From Halomarina pelagica (GTDB lineage: Archaea > Halobacteriota > Halobacteria > Halobacteriales > Haloarculaceae): a DNA stretch of 64,000 nucleotides. Positions within the stretch are counted from its first letter, which is position 1. Every line of letters begins with the position of its first letter. The notes under the pieces are model-generated. The model made no database searches. It was not told the DNA's origin and was given only the letters and a program-made list of their open reading frames with translations. Positions 35,944-43,339 of this stretch are shown here, piece by piece. The DNA is taken from positions 3,100,001-3,164,000 of the forward strand of contig NZ_CP100454.1 in assembly GCF_024228315.1 (NCBI RefSeq), written 5' to 3'. The position numbers and the translations under genes are program-made.

Positions 35944-36093
35944 ATGGCTGACCAACCCCCCCGCGAAGACGATCGATGCCACCTGGACGACCTGGAAGAC
36001 GGGTGCGGATGCGCAGAGGTGTGGGAACACCTCTCCGAACAGCGCGAGAAGGCAGAGACGACCCGCCAGGAGACGGCGAGCGTGACGCGATAA
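35944..36093 (+). CDS. Small CxC protein (49 residues), uncharacterised
   Basis: The reading frame begins MADQPPREDDRCHLDDLEDG, continues CGCAEVWEHLSEQREKAE and stops at TAA 36091-36093. Three cysteines and two histidines (RCHL, GCGC, EHL) could bind a metal, followed by a helical tail. Strong support for a real gene: TATA box at 35901-35910, leaderless spacing, operator over the start site, and acidic haloarchaeal composition. No family recognised. Confidence 0.75.
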   Translation: MADQPPREDDRCHLDDLEDGCGCAEVWEHLSEQREKAETTRQETASVTR

Positions 36094-36169
36094 CGTCGAA
36101 CTCGGGCGGTCGCAGCGCGCCCCGACGTCGGCCGAGGGGTTTTTGCGGGTCCGTGGACGAGTTGTCCCA

Positions 36170-37216
36170 ATGACCGACTCGCAGGTGTGCGTTCTCATCC
36201 CTACTTATCAAGAGGTCGAAACCATCGGCACGGTGATCGACGGGTATCGGGAGCAGGGGTTCGACGACGTGCTCGTCGTCGACGGCCGCTCGACCGACGG
36301 GACGCAGGACGTCGCCCGTGAGCACGGCGCGCGCGTCATCGAGCAATCGGGGATCGGAAAGGGACAGGCCGTCCGCGAGGCGTTCGACTACATCACCGCG
36401 CCGTACGTGCTGATGGTCGACGGCGACGCGACGTACGACCCGGCGGACGCCCCCGCGATGCTCGAACCGTTGATCGACGGGCGCGCACAGCACGTCATCG
36501 GCGACCGCTTCGCGGACATGCGTCCCGGCGCGATGACCCGCTTCAACAGGCTGGGGAATCGGTTCATCAACACGGCGTTCGAGGTCATCCACGGCCGCGA
36601 CTTCGGGGACATCCTCAGCGGCTACCGGGCGTTCACGCTCGACTCGGTACGACGGTTCGAACTCACCGCCGACGGCTTCACCATCGAGACGGAACTCGCC
36701 GTCGAGTGCGTGAAGCACCGCGTCAACACGGCGGTCGTCCCGGTGAGCTACCACCCCCGGCCGGACGAGTCGGACACGAACCTCAGTCCGGTCCGCGACG
36801 GCGGGCGCATCATCGTCGCGCTCTACGCGCTGGCGAAGACGAACAACCCCCTCTTCTACTTCGGAAGCGTCGGTCTCTTGCTCGTGATCGTCGGGGGCGT
36901 CCTGGCTGGGTACGTCGGCATCGAGTGGTTCACGCGGAACATCTCGCACGAGGCGATCGCGGTCGTCTCCGGGGTCGCCATCCTCCTCGGGGCGCAACTG
37001 CTCGCCTTCGGCGTCCTCTCGGACATGGTAGTGGTGGTCAATCGCGAGCAGACGCGCCGCCTGGAGGAGTTGAACGACCGACTCGCGGCGCACTTCGACG
37101 AACCGCGACCGGGCGATGGCCGCCGTGACGACCTCGCGGACGCGGAGCGGGAGGACGCGGAACGGGAGGACCCCGGGGACTACGAGCGGCCGCTAGAACG
37201 GGACGAGCGAGCGTAG
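36170..37216 (+). CDS. aglJ: AglJ-like dolichyl-phosphate hexosyltransferase
   Basis: A 348-residue GT2 enzyme: CVLIPTYQEVETIGTVIDGY, DxD in VLMVDGDATYDPAD, and the AglJ-type block NRLGNRFINTAFEVIHGRDF, GDILSGYRAFTLDSVRRFEL. Two C-terminal TM helices (LLLVIVGGVLAGYVGI; VSGVAILLGAQLLAFGVLS) anchor it. AglJ attaches the first hexose to dolichol phosphate in the S-layer N-glycan pathway. The acidic tail after residue 310 is repetitive (DAEREDAERED). It overlaps the convergent DUF5789 gene by 24 bp. Confidence 0.88.
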   Translation: MTDSQVCVLIPTYQEVETIGTVIDGYREQGFDDVLVVDGRSTDGTQDVAREHGARVIEQSGIGKGQAVREAFDYITAPYVLMVDGDATYDPADAPAMLEPLIDGRAQHVIGDRFADMRPGAMTRFNRLGNRFINTAFEVIHGRDFGDILSGYRAFTLDSVRRFELTADGFTIETELAVECVKHRVNTAVVPVSYHPRPDESDTNLSPVRDGGRIIVALYALAKTNNPLFYFGSVGLLLVIVGGVLAGYVGIEWFTRNISHEAIAVVSGVAILLGAQLLAFGVLSDMVVVVNREQTRRLEELNDRLAAHFDEPRPGDGRRDDLADAEREDAEREDPGDYERPLERDERA

Positions 37217-37522
37217 CCGTCCCAGGAGTCCCGACCCGCCACGCTGGCGGCGTTCCTCGAAGACCGGGTGCAGCGCGTTCAGCAGGTCGCCCTCCCGCTC
37301 GAAGTGCGTCACCGAGGTCTCGTCGAGCGCCTCGCCGACCGTCATAGTTCCGCCCGACACGTCGTACGGGATGGCCTCGTCGCCGACGGCGGCCCGGACG
37401 TCCGCGGCGTCGGCGGGGAACCGCAGGTCCGCCCGCTCGAGTCGCTCGTCGAGCGCGGCGATGCCGAACGCGAGCGTGTCGGGTTCGTCGATGTTGTCGT
37501 CGGTCGGGGGTCGAACGCCCAT
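37193..37522 (-). CDS. DUF5789 family protein
   Basis: A 109-residue haloarchaeal protein: RFPADAADVRAAVGDEAIPY, TMTVGEALDETSVTHFEREG and a basic C-terminus RRQRGGSGLLGRLRSLVPF. No functional data. Its end overlaps the end of the aglJ-like gene by 24 bp in convergent orientation. Confidence 0.8.
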   Translation of the reverse strand: MGVRPPTDDNIDEPDTLAFGIAALDERLERADLRFPADAADVRAAVGDEAIPYDVSGGTMTVGEALDETSVTHFEREGDLLNALHPVFEERRQRGGSGLLGRLRSLVPF

Positions 37523-37608
37523 GCGAGGGCACTTGGAGCGACCCCCTCGAAAAACCTGCGCTATCGCGCGTCACAACCCATATGCGCGTCCCGTCCGATG
37601 TGACGCCC

Positions 37609-37821
37609 ATGACGGAGTACACCACCGTGTCGATCCCGAAGCCGCTGGCCGAGCGCGTCGAGGAGACCCTCGAGGGGACGAGCTTTTCGAGCACCAGCGA
37701 CCTGGTCCGGTTCCTCCTGCGGAGCATCGTCATCCAGCACCAGCGGACGGGCGGCCTGAGCGAGGCCGAGTTCGAGGAGATCGCCACGCAACTGCGCGAC
37801 CTGGGGTACCTACGCGACTGA
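37609..37821 (+). CDS. Ribbon-helix-helix (CopG-type) DNA-binding protein
   Basis: A 70-residue RHH protein: beta strand TEYTTVSIPKPLAERVEETL, helix SFSSTSDLVRFLLRSIVIQH, and an acidic C-terminal helix SEAEFEEIATQLRDLGYLRD. RHH dimers bind palindromic operators; members act as antitoxins or local regulators. No toxin gene adjoins it. It overlaps the convergent JAB-like gene by 12 bp. Confidence 0.85.
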   Translation: MTEYTTVSIPKPLAERVEETLEGTSFSSTSDLVRFLLRSIVIQHQRTGGLSEAEFEEIATQLRDLGYLRD

Positions 37822-38217
37822 CTCCGTCGGGGGCGTCGCGTCGAGGACGGTACACTCCTGCCGGCGGCCGCCCCGGCTGAACGGTACGACCCGATCCCAC
37901 GGCGGGACGGCGACGAACACCACCTCGTGCAGGTCGTCCGACTTCTTCAACCCGAGGTGGCCGTCCGGATGCGAGACGAACCGTCCCTGCGTCCGGGGGG
38001 TCCCGAGGTCGACGCCGAAGACCGCGCGCACCGACGGGGCCGTCTCCGGCAGGTAGAAGTGCGTAAACACGGGGGTCTCCGGGTCGAGGTCGAGGGGGAC
38101 CCCGCCGTCGAGCGACCCTGCGGAGGTGACGAGCAGCCCGATCGTCACCGACTCGGGATCACGCTCGCGGGCGAACTCGAGGAGCCCGTCGACCAGTCCG
38201 CGAGTGACGTAGATCAC
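37810..38217 (-). CDS. Diverged JAB/MPN (Mov34-like) domain protein
   Basis: A 135-residue protein with the layout of a minimal JAB1/MPN domain: VTRGLVDGLLEFARERDPES, VTIGLLVTSAG, and the metal-site analogue RFVSHPDGHLGLKKSDDLHE. The JAMM motif (E, HxHP, S..D) is only partly matched: the first His of HxHP is Val, so deubiquitinase-like (desampylase) activity is doubtful. The GTG at 38217 is chosen because CTTAAG at 38242-38247 is one TATA-spacing upstream; a TTG at 38241 is possible. Assignment is tentative. Confidence 0.55.
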   Translation of the reverse strand: MIYVTRGLVDGLLEFARERDPESVTIGLLVTSAGSLDGGVPLDLDPETPVFTHFYLPETAPSVRAVFGVDLGTPRTQGRFVSHPDGHLGLKKSDDLHEVVFVAVPPWDRVVPFSRGGRRQECTVLDATPPTESVA

Positions 38218-38369
38218 ACGCCACGATACGATTCCGAACAACTTAAGTTAGTTGACGATTTCCGTTCCGTGAGACAATTTAGGAGCACATTATTTCTAAA
38301 TTGAACGTGTTAACATCCAGTCTTTTATGACAAAAAATTTAAGATTATGCGCGCCAGTTGGTATTCTGT

Positions 38370-38504
38370 ATGTCCGACAACAGCATCGCGGAATACGTCG
38401 CGGAGCACCCGAAGATGGCCGGCGTCCTGTTCACGATCCTGCTGCTGCTCTCGCAGGCGGGATCGGTCATGGCCGGGTTCGGTCGAGCCCACCCCGGTCC
38501 GTAA
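38370..38504 (+). CDS. Tiny exported or membrane peptide (DUF7503-like), 44 residues
   Basis: Begins MSDNSIAEYVAEHPKMAGVL, then a hydrophobic stretch FTILLLLSQAGSVMA and a tail GFGRAHPGP. It resembles a signal peptide or single-TM peptide: cleavage after VMA would release GFGRAHPGP (nine residues). A TTTAAGATTA element at about 38337-38346 puts transcription 25-30 bp before the ATG, so it is a genuine leaderless gene. It abuts the stop codon of the convergent CHAT gene. I recall this peptide type as the DUF7503 family; function unknown. Confidence 0.75.
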   Translation: MSDNSIAEYVAEHPKMAGVLFTILLLLSQAGSVMAGFGRAHPGP

Positions 38505-40592
38505 TCAGTCGTCAGAAAAGATCGCCGAGGTCCAGCGTAACTGGCCGTCGAAACGTACGTACGTTTCGTCGAGTGAAAGGAACGTCCTGAACTCTTCTTC
38601 AGTGAGCGAGAACGTCCGTAGTTCACCCGGGATCAGCGAGTGGGTCTCGTAGCCCCTGATCGTGGGGATGAACGTCGTCCCCATCCCCGCGCCGCCGGTC
38701 GGATAGGTCCGGATCGTCACCTCGTAGCGATCGCCCGCCGTCTCGACGGAGCAGAAGACCGGCACGAGGCTCTCGGTGTGCGCGATGTCGACGTTCCCGT
38801 CCCCGACGACGAGGTACTGGCCGCCGACGACGCTCTCCTCGCGGGCGACGTCGAGCGCGGCCCGGAGCGTGAACCCGCTGTTGAGCAGGCGCGCCATCGT
38901 CCGTCCGACCGTGGTCGCGCCCGTGTTGATGACCGGATCGAGCGTGACGACGCCGCCGATGGCCCCCGCGTCGATGAGCGCCATCCCCTGCTCGTAGGAC
39001 GAACAGGCGTTGAGGAAGAACGCGTTCATGCCGACGGTATCGAGCGTCCGGGCGTCGAGTAACCCGTCGGAGCACAGGAACCCCCCGTCCTCGATGTGGC
39101 CGATGTAGTGGAAGTAGTCGATCTCCGACTCGAGGACCAGGCCGAGTCGGTCGGTCGTCAGGTCGCGGTGGACCGTCACGTCGAAGGGGAGGTTCGACCG
39201 CGACCCGTAGACGCCGCTCGCCTCGTCCTGCTCGTCGAGCATCGAGTCGTCGTTGCAGACGACGACGATCCTGAGGTCGCCGGTCTTCGGTCGCTGTTCG
39301 AGGCGATTCCTGAAGGCGGTCGTCGACGCCTTGGTCGCCCCCACCGGCGCGTCGGTGCCGACCCAGACCTCCTCCAGCGCCCCCGTCCGTTCGGGCCTGA
39401 CCAGCCGCGGCCCCGCGAGGTCCCCGGTCGTGCGCACTGACTCGCCCCGGACCGGCTCGCCGCGCATGAACTGCTCGATGGATTCGGCCGACGCGGCGGT
39501 CGCGACGGGCGTGTGACCGCTCGGCGTGCGGATCACCGCGAGGTCGGCGACGAGAAACGGGAGCGCCTCGACGCTCGACGGGAACGGCTCGACGTGCGCC
39601 GTCTGTTTCCACGGCGGGACGTGCGGTTCGAGCGCCTCGAACGGTACCGACAGGTACGCCTCCAGCCGCTCCGCGGGCGGCTGCTCGTACAGCGCGGCGA
39701 AGTCGAGGTCGTAGCGACCGTCGAGGTGGCGTTCGACCCTGTGGCGCTCCGCGAGATCCACGGGGTAGATCCCCTCGGTTCGGGCGAGACAGTCGAGGAA
39801 GAAGACGTGCTTGAGGACGCGCTCCACCTCGCGCTCGTACCCGTCGGGTCCGTCGAGCGGATAGGTGAACCCCTCGTCGGTGACCAGCCGCGGTTCATCG
39901 CCGGCGACGAGCCGCGCGCCGAGGTAGTACGCGAGCGGTGCGGCGACGACCGCCGCCGAGAGCGTCGGCGGGAGTTCGAGCGTCACGCCCGTCTCGGGTC
40001 GCGAGAGGCCCTCCAGGATCGACAGTTCGTCGCCGAGTTCGATCGCCGGCGGGTGCCCCCGGAGCGTCGGAAACGAGCGCTCACACGTGGTCGTCTTCAG
40101 CGACGACGACAGGTACGACACCGCGGTCAGCACGTCCTCGGGATCGTCGGTGGTGGTGATGGTCGCGGCGGGGCGCTCGTGGTACGAGCGCGCCCCGACG
40201 ACCACCTCGCCCTCGCGCTCGAGTTCAATCGAGGTCGAGCCGCTGTCGAGGCGCACCGTACACGGTCCCTCGACGCGGAAGTGGAGCTTGATGGGCGCGC
40301 TCAGTTCGACGTGGTAGACGCCGTCGGGGAGCGTTCGTTCCTCGAAGTGCGTCACCTCGTGGACGAGCGCCCCCTCCGGGTCGCGGACGTAGGTCGCCAC
40401 GGCTTGCGGGAGCGAGACGGCGCTCGTCGTGACGGCGGCCGCCGCGTCGACGGGGAGGGCGATACGGTCGGTGGGGACCGACCGCGGCTCGACGGGCACG
40501 GGCGTCGCGAGGTCGCACCGACGGCGCTCGATGCTGTCGGTGATCCGGACGCCGTCGCCGTCGGGCACCGGGTCGATGGCGACGAACGTCAC
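38505..40592 (-). CDS. CHAT-domain (caspase-fold) protein
   Basis: A 695-residue protein. The C-terminal region (about 430-650) is a CHAT protease fold: catalytic His499 in DYFHYIGHIEDGGF and Cys530 in FFLNACSSYEQG, 31 residues apart as in caspase-like enzymes. The N-terminal 400 residues contain no TPR or transmembrane segments and match no family I recognise. CHAT proteases act in gasdermin- and CRISPR-linked cell death (craspase) and in separase-like signalling. GTG start at 40592 overlaps a 12-codon upstream ORF (GTGA). Neighbours are the tiny exported peptide gene and a hypothetical gene. Confidence 0.85.
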   Translation of the reverse strand: MTFVAIDPVPDGDGVRITDSIERRRCDLATPVPVEPRSVPTDRIALPVDAAAAVTTSAVSLPQAVATYVRDPEGALVHEVTHFEERTLPDGVYHVELSAPIKLHFRVEGPCTVRLDSGSTSIELEREGEVVVGARSYHERPAATITTTDDPEDVLTAVSYLSSSLKTTTCERSFPTLRGHPPAIELGDELSILEGLSRPETGVTLELPPTLSAAVVAAPLAYYLGARLVAGDEPRLVTDEGFTYPLDGPDGYEREVERVLKHVFFLDCLARTEGIYPVDLAERHRVERHLDGRYDLDFAALYEQPPAERLEAYLSVPFEALEPHVPPWKQTAHVEPFPSSVEALPFLVADLAVIRTPSGHTPVATAASAESIEQFMRGEPVRGESVRTTGDLAGPRLVRPERTGALEEVWVGTDAPVGATKASTTAFRNRLEQRPKTGDLRIVVVCNDDSMLDEQDEASGVYGSRSNLPFDVTVHRDLTTDRLGLVLESEIDYFHYIGHIEDGGFLCSDGLLDARTLDTVGMNAFFLNACSSYEQGMALIDAGAIGGVVTLDPVINTGATTVGRTMARLLNSGFTLRAALDVAREESVVGGQYLVVGDGNVDIAHTESLVPVFCSVETAGDRYEVTIRTYPTGGAGMGTTFIPTIRGYETHSLIPGELRTFSLTEEEFRTFLSLDETYVRFDGQLRWTSAIFSDD

Positions 40593-40627
40593 GGCGGCTC
40601 ACCCCTCACGACCGACGAGACACGCAT
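40589..40627 (-). CDS. 12-codon upstream ORF, coupled to the CHAT gene
   Basis: MRVSSVVRGEPP then TGA. A TTTTATT element at about 40654-40660 (minus strand) places the transcript start on or next to this ATG, so it is the leaderless first frame. Its TGA overlaps the GTG of the CHAT gene (GTGA), implying translational coupling. It could also be the remains of an N-terminal extension in another frame. Confidence 0.5.
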   Translation of the reverse strand: MRVSSVVRGEPP

Positions 40628-40680
40628 AGCTATCGGTGCTAACGTCGGTGGAGAATAAAAGCCCTTGCGAGGACGGGGAT

Positions 40681-41358
40681 CTACCCCAGGACGAACTCGC
40701 GGACCGTCCTGGCGTAGAGTGCGGGCGCGCGCCGCCTGCTGTTCCTGACCGCGTCTCGGACGGCGCGCGTCGCGTCCTCGTGGATCCCCTCGCCGTGGCC
40801 GACCAGCACGCGATCGACCGCGACGTCCGCCAGCTCCGTCGGCGGAAGCGCGCGCAACATCGGGTGGACGCCGAGACGCTCGTCAGACGTGCAGTAGTAC
40901 GGAGCGGTCCCGAGCGCCTCGGGCACGACGAGCGTTCCGCGGGCCTCGTCGTAGAGGTACGCCTCCCGCCAGACGGGCCAGTCGACGAGTTTGTGAACCC
41001 GGTATCCCGTTCCGTCGAGCGTGTTCTCCACGTCGTCGATCGGCACGTCGAGTTCCGAATCGACGTTCGACATCCAGGAGGGACGGTGGACGGCGACGCC
41101 GTGACGCCGGGCGATCGTCGCCGCGTCGCGCCTGTGCCGGTCGAGCAGGAGCACCACGCCCCGGACGGTCCCGAGGTCGGAGAGCAGGTCGTCGAGCCCC
41201 CGCGCGTCGACCGGGTCGATCACCCACACGCCGTCGTCGTCGGCGAGCGCGTGGCTCGCGCGCTGCATCCGTTCGTCGGGGTAGGCCAGCCACCCGACGC
41301 CGCCCTCGAACCGGTCGATCTCGCGGAGGGACGTCGAACCGGATCCTTTCATCGGCAT
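40681..41358 (-). CDS. Conserved hypothetical protein, possible degenerate MBL-like fold
   Basis: A 225-residue protein starting MPMKGSGSTSLREIDRFEGG. It has the strand order of a metallo-beta-lactamase-like core (GGVGWLAYPDERMQRASHAL, DDGVWVIDPVDARGLDDLLS, VRGVVLLLDRHRRDAATIAR, and late VDRVLVGHGEGIHEDATRA) but lacks HxHxDH. ACTATATGCC at about 41380-41389 supports a start at 41358. Function unknown. Confidence 0.65.
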   Translation of the reverse strand: MPMKGSGSTSLREIDRFEGGVGWLAYPDERMQRASHALADDDGVWVIDPVDARGLDDLLSDLGTVRGVVLLLDRHRRDAATIARRHGVAVHRPSWMSNVDSELDVPIDDVENTLDGTGYRVHKLVDWPVWREAYLYDEARGTLVVPEALGTAPYYCTSDERLGVHPMLRALPPTELADVAVDRVLVGHGEGIHEDATRAVRDAVRNSRRRAPALYARTVREFVLG

Positions 41359-41491
41359 ACGACCTCGTTGGTCCGCGGGCGGCATATAGTGTCGGTCGTG
41401 CGTCATCGGGAGGGCACGGCGGGCGATCGGCGATGGACCGCACGATGGACCGCACGACTGTTTATCACGCCCGCGACCCAACCTCCGGGGT

Positions 41492-42175
41492 ATGCTCTCG
41501 TCCCTTCGCTGGCTCGCCCTCGAGGTGAAGTACCTCGGTCCCGCGGGCGAGTTCTACGAGCGCCACCTCGACCTCCCGCTCGCCGAGCAGCGCGAGGCGG
41601 AACTCGTCTTCGACGCGGGCGGGACCGACCTCGTGCTCCGCCGGCCGTCGGGCGTCCCCCGCGGCGGTCTGCACGTCCACTACGCGTTCGCCACGCCGCC
41701 GGACCGCTACGACGGGTGGTGGGAACACCTCTCGAAGCGGTTCGACCTCACCGAACACCGCTTCGGGAGCGCCCGCTCGCTGTACTTCTACGACATCGAG
41801 GGCAACTGCGTCGAGATCGGTCAGCGCGGCGAGGGCGACCGCGACATCACGGGGATCTTCGAGGTCGTCCTCGAGGTGGAGGACCTCGGTCGGGCGGAGG
41901 CGTTCTACGAGACCCTCGGCATGGACGTGACGAGCAGGGGCGAGGAGCGCCGGCGGGTCCGCCTCACGACCGGCGCGTTCGACCTCGAACTCTGGGAGCC
42001 GCACCTCGGTCTCGCCGACGCGCGCGGCGGCGTCCACGTCGACTTCGGCGTCGAAGCCGAGGACCCCACGGCCGCCGCGGAGCGCGTCCGCGGGCGGGCC
42101 TGCGACGTCGAACCGCTGGCCGAGGGCGTCCGCATCCGCGATCCGGACGGCCACTACCTGACGCTCGTCGCGTGA
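41492..42175 (+). CDS. Two-domain VOC protein (glyoxalase-like)
   Basis: A 227-residue protein made of two VOC domains: the first from LRWLALEVKYLGPAGEFYER to YFYDIEGNCVEIGQRG, the second from FEVVLEVEDLGRAEAFYETL to RIRDPDGHYLTLVA. Metal ligands are partly retained (His in LHVHYAF, Glu in CVEIG). A TGTTTATCACG promoter element lies about 30 bp before the ATG. Tandem VOC units occur in extradiol dioxygenases and glyoxalases; substrate unknown. Confidence 0.85.
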   Translation: MLSSLRWLALEVKYLGPAGEFYERHLDLPLAEQREAELVFDAGGTDLVLRRPSGVPRGGLHVHYAFATPPDRYDGWWEHLSKRFDLTEHRFGSARSLYFYDIEGNCVEIGQRGEGDRDITGIFEVVLEVEDLGRAEAFYETLGMDVTSRGEERRRVRLTTGAFDLELWEPHLGLADARGGVHVDFGVEAEDPTAAAERVRGRACDVEPLAEGVRIRDPDGHYLTLVA

Positions 42176-42196
42176 CTCGCTGGACCACCGGCCTGA

Positions 42197-42487
42197 TCAC
42201 CCAACTCGGTCGGTGTCGACGTCCACGCCCTCGGGCGTGACGACGAGGAAGCGCCGGAAGTGGACGAGCGTGCCGCCCGCGTCGCGCACGTCGCGGGCGA
42301 ACCCCGACGCGAGTTCGTTCAGGTCGCCCTCCACGGCCAGGACGAGCACCGCACCGCCCTGGACGAGGCGGGTCCACTCGACGGGCGGCGTCGTCCCGTC
42401 GAGCACGCCGAGGACGACGCGACCCTCGGGATCCGCCTCGTCGATCTCCCGCTCGACCGCCCGCAGGTCGAGTTCGAAGTCGCTCAT
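42197..42487 (-). CDS. DUF5779 family protein
   Basis: A 96-residue haloarchaeal protein: RVVLGVLDGTTPPVEWTRLV, ELASGFARDVRDAGGTLVHF. I recognise it as DUF5779. Leaderless: GTTTTATCG at about 42510-42518 on the minus strand is 25-30 bp from the ATG. Upstream lies the hairpin field. Function unknown. Confidence 0.85.
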   Translation of the reverse strand: MSDFELDLRAVEREIDEADPEGRVVLGVLDGTTPPVEWTRLVQGGAVLVLAVEGDLNELASGFARDVRDAGGTLVHFRRFLVVTPEGVDVDTDRVG

Positions 42488-42558
42488 GTCAGGCCCTCCG
42501 CGGGCCGGCGATAAAACATCCACCGTTCGAGGACCGCCACCTTTTGCTGCGGTCGTGT

Positions 42559-43148
42559 GGCGGCGACCGCGAAGCGTGTCGCCGCCGACTCCCTGGCAAA
42601 CGCTGCATTGTGAGACGCGAAGCGTCTCACAGGCTTCCAGAACCGCGGGCGGTTCTGAAAGGATCAAAACCCTCCTCCCCCTCGTCGCGCCTCCGGCGCT
42701 CCTCGGGGGTTCGTCACCGGAACGCGGCGCGTTCCGGTTGGCTCACGAGAGTGGAACGCTCGTGAACGTCGGTCCGCTCGTTCGGGCCGTACGTTTATAT
42801 CGGAGAACGGGACCAGCGTCCGTGTGACGTAACTTCCGTCGCGGGGCGCTCGCGGGTGTGCGACGCCACGCCCCGCGAGCAGCCCGCGGCGTCGCCTGCA
42901 CGCCCACGTTTTACTGTCGTCCTCAGAACCGCGAAGCGGTTCTGATGGGCTGTCCCAAGAACGACGAAGTCGTTCTTGTGGGCATGGAAGACGCGTTGCG
43001 TCTTCCACACTGCACGAGAGCTTCGCTCTCGTGAACGCCGAAAGGCGCGAAGCGCCTTCCGAGATCTCGAAGTGCCTCCGGTCTTCCGACGACTCGTCGG
43101 AGTAACGAAGCTGCTCCGAGATGATGAGAGACGCCTCTGGCGTCTCTC
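42559..43148. repeat. Dense array of short inverted repeats (about 12 hairpins), several with GAA triloops
   Basis: This 852-bp gap (42488-43339) has no gene, but from 42559 to 43148 it holds at least twelve near-contiguous hairpins with 7-13 bp stems and mostly 3-nt loops. Examples: GTGAGACGC-GAA-GCGTCTCAC (42610-42630), CAGAACCGC-GAA-GCGGTTCTG (42924-42944), CAAGAACGAC-GAA-GTCGTTCTTG (42956-42978), CACGAGAGC-TTC-GCTCTCGTG (43013-43033). Stem sequences differ while the loop is conserved. Five contain the GCGAAGC core or its complement, known as an exceptionally stable DNA minihairpin. They are not copies of one element. Confidence 0.85.
42794..42800 (+). promoter_or_regulatory. Orphan TATA box (TTTATAT) with no downstream gene
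   Basis: CGTACGTTTATATCGG matches the archaeal TATA consensus well. Transcription would start about 42820 and run through the hairpins from 42923 onward, but there is no coding frame: GTG TGA follows immediately. A non-coding RNA is possible. The sequence also reads on the minus strand as ATATAAA. Confidence 0.4.
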
Positions 43149-43339
43149 GGACCACGCTCCCTCGCGCTCGCTTCGCTCGCGCTCAGTCGCTGGTAAAACC
43201 CCGACTAAAACCGCACCTCATCCCCTCGCTGCGCTCGGGGATTCGGCGCGTCCGCTCGTTCGGCCGTCGGCCTCACTCGCGGATGCGGCCGAGCGGAGTG
43301 GGACCGCGGGGACGATCGAACCTCCCGGTCGCGACCGCC

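Noticed and set aside
37609-38217. RHH protein plus JAB-like protein as a toxin-antitoxin pair
   Set aside because: The genes are convergent rather than in one operon, and the JAB-like protein shows no toxin-type active site.
42559-43148. CRISPR array
   Set aside because: Hairpins are irregularly spaced, with no common repeat sequence and no spacers; no cas genes in the window.
43170-43310. Further dyads such as the TCCGCTCG-(TT)-CGGCCG...CGGCCGAGCGGA pair
   Set aside because: The arms are imperfect (2-nt bulge) and the region is simple GC-rich sequence; I kept only the perfect or near-perfect hairpins to 43148.
42601-43339. Intrinsic terminator cluster for ilvD
   Set aside because: Hairpins are not followed by T-tracts and archaeal termination depends mainly on U-tracts, so the array is not explained as ordinary terminators.
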